NCBI RefSeq assembly: GCF_003063665.1
Contig: NZ_NESF01000001.1
Span: 310,001-374,000 of the forward strand
Reading direction: 5' to 3'
DNA from: Limnohabitans sp. Hippo3
Lineage (GTDB): Bacteria; Pseudomonadota; Gammaproteobacteria; Burkholderiales; Burkholderiaceae_C
DNA: 64,000 bases
Below the pieces are notes generated by a model that saw nothing but the letters and a program-made list of their open reading frames with translations, was not told where the DNA came from and did no database searches. The position numbers and the translations under genes are program-made. Positions 59,344-64,000 of this stretch are shown here, piece by piece; position 1 is the stretch's first letter, and the number at the start of each line of letters is the position of its first letter.

Positions 59344-60207
59344 TTAATTTGAGCTGCCCAATGTAACAGCTTCTTGAGGCCCTTCTTCCCATTCAACGCT
59401 GCCCCGATAAGCGTGCCAGCTGGCATGACCCAGCCATGGCCCGACCACGATGATGCCCAAGGCCCAAGGCCACAGGGCCGCCAACACCAAGACACTGAGC
59501 AGCAAGCCCCACAGCAGCATCACCCCGGGGTGCGAAAAAACCACCCGCATGCTCGTCAACACCGCAGAAATGGCGTCGGTGTCGCGGTCCAGAATCATGG
59601 GAATCGACACCACCGACAGGCCATAGACCAGGGCAGCAAATACGCCTCCCACGGCTAGGTAAACCAGGATGAATTCGAGGTTTTGTGGGTTGAACACGGC
59701 CTCGATCACCCCCGTGGTCGAGGGCATGCCGGTGTTGAAGAAAACCGCAAACACCACCAGCGATGCCCTGCCCCACAGCAGCTCCAGCACCATCAGGACC
59801 AACACCAGCATGGCCATGCTGCGGATGTGCTGGTCCCAACACATGAGCGAGGTGGCCATGTCGGGCAACTCGCCCCGCTCGCGCTTGCGGCTGACCTCGT
59901 ACAGGCCCATGGCCAAAAAAGGCCCGACCAGCAAGCAGCCCGAAACCAGCGACAAGGTGTATTCCGGCTTGTGTTTGAACACCAAGCCCAGCACCTGTGC
60001 CATGCCCCAAAAACACAAGCCATAAAGCAGGGCGATGCCCGGATGCTGTCGCAGGTCCAGAAGGCCCCTAGCCAACCAGCGAAAAGGGTCTGCCCAGCCC
60101 AGAGGCCGCATGTGCGAGCGTGGCCCTTCGGGCGGTGGCGGCACATAGGGCGCCGCCATCGTGGGCAGCTCTGCATCAGGGTCGTGGGACTGGTTGGCAG
60201 CGGTCAT
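59344..60207 (-). CDS. DUF2189 domain membrane protein
   Basis: A 287-residue membrane protein with about six hydrophobic segments (around residues 57-75, 85-105, 130-150, 180-205, 225-260). WLARGLLDLRQHPGIALLYGLCF and the SWHAYRG end fit DUF2189 proteins. A Pro-rich N-terminus is cytoplasmic. Function unknown; DUF2189 genes often lie near cytochrome oxidase genes in other bacteria, but not here. It is 10 bases upstream of the small basic protein gene and probably co-transcribed. Confidence 0.86.
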   Translation of the reverse strand: MTAANQSHDPDAELPTMAAPYVPPPPEGPRSHMRPLGWADPFRWLARGLLDLRQHPGIALLYGLCFWGMAQVLGLVFKHKPEYTLSLVSGCLLVGPFLAMGLYEVSRKRERGELPDMATSLMCWDQHIRSMAMLVLVLMVLELLWGRASLVVFAVFFNTGMPSTTGVIEAVFNPQNLEFILVYLAVGGVFAALVYGLSVVSIPMILDRDTDAISAVLTSMRVVFSHPGVMLLWGLLLSVLVLAALWPWALGIIVVGPWLGHASWHAYRGSVEWEEGPQEAVTLGSSN

Positions 60208-60335
60208 GGCAAAGAGACGGATTCAAGCATGGAAAGTCCTCAGGGTACTGCCACTGCCAAGCTTTGAAAAGTCAGGAAAGCCCCCAACGAAGTGGGTGCG
60301 CGGCGGAAAAATGCGCCTCAGTGTCACCTGTGCGA

Positions 60336-61592
60336 TCAGGTCATGGGCAAATGCGTCTGTACAGCTTGATGCAAGTCAAGGATCAGATCCTGCGCGGACT
60401 CCAGACCCATGGAAAAACGCACCAGGGTGCCGCGCTGCAGGTGTGCGGGCCAGGCCTGGCGCATGGCTGCGATGTCGTAGGGCACGACCAGGCTCACGGG
60501 GCCGCCCCAGCTGTAACCGATCCTGAAAAGTTTCAGGCCATCGCAAAACGCGTCGACCTGGGCTTGGCTGTAACGGGCGTCGATCATCACGCTGAACAAG
60601 CCCGCGGCCAGTCCCGTGCCGGGCACACGGTCACACAGGGCTTGCCAATGCACATGGCCAGGCGCCCCTTCAAAAGCCGGATGCAACAGTTGCGCACATT
60701 GCGGCTGGCTTTGCCACCAAGCGGCGAGCGCACGGGCAGTCTGGTCGTGCGCCCTGTACCGCAGATCGATGCTGGGCAATGAGCGCAGCACGGTTTCGGC
60801 ATCGTTGGCGGCCACACCCAGACCCAGGCGCATGTGACAAAGCTTGATTTTCAGGTGCAAGGCCGCATCGCGGGTGATCACGCTGCCCATGAGCACATCG
60901 CCGCCGCCGCTGGGGTATTTGGTGAGCGCATGAGCGCTGATGTCCACCGACAGACTGCCCTGCGCGCCTGCACCGTCGCCCAGCAAATCAAAGGGCTTGA
61001 AGGCCAGGCCCGCACCCCAGGTGTTGTCGAGGGCACACAACACGCCGCGCGCGCGGCACAGGCGCACCATCTCGGGCAAATCGGGAAACTCCATGCTCAC
61101 CGAGCCCGGGGCTTCAAGCCACACCAACCGGGTGCGGTCCGTGATCTGCCTGGCGAGATCCTGCGGATCCATCGGGTCGTAAAAGCGGTGTGTGATGCCG
61201 AAATGGCGCAACTCGCCATCGGCCAGCGCCTTGTTGGGGCCATAGGCGTTGTCCGGGATCAACACCTCGTCGCCGGTTTTCAGCACTGCCAGGGCCACCA
61301 GGGCCAGAGCCGCCAGGCCGCTGGGGACCAACACGCACTGCAGCCCCCCCTCCAAACTGCACAGACGTTCTTCAAGCAAGTAGGTGGTGGGCGTGCCGTG
61401 CAGCCCGTAGGTGTAGGCGGACTTGTCTTTCCACTCACGCTGGCGCATATCGGCCACGGTCGGGAAGTACACCGTTGAAGCCTTGAAGACGCCCGGCTGG
61501 GGGGCCTCAAAACCGGCTGGCGGCGTGTAGGGGTGGTGGATCAGGCCAGTGGCCATGTGGGCGAAAGAGGCGTTTAGGGATTCTGCTTGCAT
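60336..61592 (-). CDS. Cystathionine beta-lyase-like PLP enzyme
   Basis: A 418-residue Cys/Met-metabolism PLP-dependent enzyme. The Schiff-base Lys is in SAHALTKYPSGGGD, and YTYGLHGTPTTYLLEERL and LDNTWGAGLAF are family regions. The closest type is cystathionine beta-lyase, which makes homocysteine from cystathionine; gamma-lyase or methionine lyase activity cannot be excluded. No Shine-Dalgarno is clear. A TAGGAT hexamer lies 6 bases before the ATG. The 128-base gap to the DUF2189 gene contains nothing I can name. Confidence 0.88.
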   Translation of the reverse strand: MQAESLNASFAHMATGLIHHPYTPPAGFEAPQPGVFKASTVYFPTVADMRQREWKDKSAYTYGLHGTPTTYLLEERLCSLEGGLQCVLVPSGLAALALVALAVLKTGDEVLIPDNAYGPNKALADGELRHFGITHRFYDPMDPQDLARQITDRTRLVWLEAPGSVSMEFPDLPEMVRLCRARGVLCALDNTWGAGLAFKPFDLLGDGAGAQGSLSVDISAHALTKYPSGGGDVLMGSVITRDAALHLKIKLCHMRLGLGVAANDAETVLRSLPSIDLRYRAHDQTARALAAWWQSQPQCAQLLHPAFEGAPGHVHWQALCDRVPGTGLAAGLFSVMIDARYSQAQVDAFCDGLKLFRIGYSWGGPVSLVVPYDIAAMRQAWPAHLQRGTLVRFSMGLESAQDLILDLHQAVQTHLPMT

Positions 61593-61609
61593 CCGCGCAT
61601 CCTAATGCA

Positions 61610-61633
61610 AACAGCCTCCCGAAGGAGGCTGTT
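61610..61633 (-). terminator. Hairpin terminator of the phosphoribosyltransferase gene
   Basis: AACAGCCTCC (61610-61619) and GGAGGCTGTT (61624-61633) pair perfectly over 10 bp; on the minus strand the loop is the stable TTCG. Only three T follow, so termination may be weak. Confidence 0.6.
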
Positions 61634-61664
61634 GAAAGACCATACAGGGTATGTCCGAGTGCGC

Positions 61665-62189
61665 TCAAACGCTCCACTTTTCAAGGAGTTTTTCGGGACG
61701 CATGTTGTCATACGGCTCGAAGGGCTGGTGAATCCAGGGGTTGGTGGGCAAATCTTCGACCGAGTAATCGGGCTTGAAGGTGGACACGCCTTTGGTCCAG
61801 ATCACGGCGGTGCGTAATTCGGTGACCGGCTTGTAGTTGTTTTTCAACTGGTCCACCACGGCACGCAAGGTGTGGCCTGTGTCGGCCAGGTCGTCGACCA
61901 GCAGCACTTTGCCAGCGATCTCACCCTTGGGGGTGGTGATGTAGCGGGCGATGTCCAAGTGGCCCTGGACCGTGCCAGCTTCGGCGCGGTAGGAGCTGGT
62001 GGACATGATGGCCAAGGGTTTATCAAAGACGCGCGACAAGATGTCGCCAGGGCGCATGCCGCCACGGGCCAAGCACAGGATGTTGTCAAATTGCCAGCCA
62101 GATTGGTGGATCTTGATGACGAGTTTTTCGATGAGGTTGTGGTACTCGTCGTAACTCACGTACAGGTGCTTGCCGTCTTCGGTCAACAT
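61665..62189 (-). CDS. Purine phosphoribosyltransferase
   Basis: A 174-residue type I phosphoribosyltransferase. The PRPP loop is VLLVDDLADTGHTL, with ILCLARGGMRPGDILS and RYITTPKG near. It salvages hypoxanthine, xanthine or guanine by attaching ribose phosphate. It lies downstream of purA (about 50 bases) in the same direction, which supports a purine role. The exact base preference (hpt versus gpt-like) is not clear, so no symbol is given. Confidence 0.9.
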   Translation of the reverse strand: MLTEDGKHLYVSYDEYHNLIEKLVIKIHQSGWQFDNILCLARGGMRPGDILSRVFDKPLAIMSTSSYRAEAGTVQGHLDIARYITTPKGEIAGKVLLVDDLADTGHTLRAVVDQLKNNYKPVTELRTAVIWTKGVSTFKPDYSVEDLPTNPWIHQPFEPYDNMRPEKLLEKWSV

Positions 62190-62241
62190 GGGGTGAACTC
62201 CAGTGAAAAATCAGTGTGGGTGAAAAAGTCGTCGAAGGGAA

Positions 62242-64000
<1,759 letters not shown>

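Overview
The window is a gene-dense stretch of a high-GC bacterial chromosome, with coding gaps always under 300 bases. Gene content and order point to a betaproteobacterium of the Burkholderiales, most likely a Comamonadaceae relative (Limnohabitans/Rhodoferax-like). Supporting blocks are mltG-tmk-holB-tatD, map-glnD, hisZ-purA-phosphoribosyltransferase and tesA divergent from a YbbA-type ABC gene. This placement is inference from recalled family and synteny knowledge, not from a search. I see no rRNA, tRNA, CRISPR array, insertion sequence or prophage.

Region 1 (1-12.6 kb): a cut-off secreted protein, an HU gene, then a minus-strand run mltG-tmk-holB-tatD-ankyrin protein opposite ygfZ. It continues with a small HNH endonuclease gene, a thioesterase-acetyltransferase fusion, an HSL-type esterase, an iron alcohol dehydrogenase, a TfoX-like protein, tRNA hydroxylase TrhO and a patatin-like lipase. 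A palindromic dispersed repeat of about 28 bp occurs six times here only. One copy lies in frame inside tmk, and one forms the C-terminus and stop codon of the esterase.

Region 2 (12.6-32.6 kb): tex, a small lipoprotein, then about 17 kb of minus-strand catabolic genes. These are two SDRs, a GST-like protein, an MDR reductase, a PaaI-type thioesterase, a Dabb protein, acyl-CoA dehydrogenase, thiolase, a FadB/FadJ-type bifunctional enzyme, a complete Liv-type ABC importer and an acyl-CoA ligase. Together they can import, activate and beta-oxidise a carboxylic acid. A TetR-type inverted repeat sits before the bifunctional enzyme, and a Pseudomonas-like REP element sits between the thiolase and dehydrogenase genes.

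Region 3 (32.7-64 kb): mainly conserved housekeeping genes. These are selO-msrB, yciB-bolA family, a parvulin isomerase, rlhA, a SWIM/SNF2 helicase, purL, a COG4091-like oxidoreductase, map-glnD, a YgiQ radical SAM protein, a YigZ protein, a two-gene chromate transporter, rlmB, ABC gene/tesA/mnmH, a cystathionine beta-lyase-like enzyme, a phosphoribosyltransferase, purA and the start-truncated hisZ.

The most interesting general signal is that at least seven genes (trhO, selO, rlhA, map, the YigZ gene, the first chromate transporter gene and rlmB) have a GATAAT or GACAAT hexamer ending 6-8 bases before the ATG and no Shine-Dalgarno sequence. This is the layout expected for leaderless mRNAs. 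In contrast, three genes start at TTG behind a strong GGAG Shine-Dalgarno.
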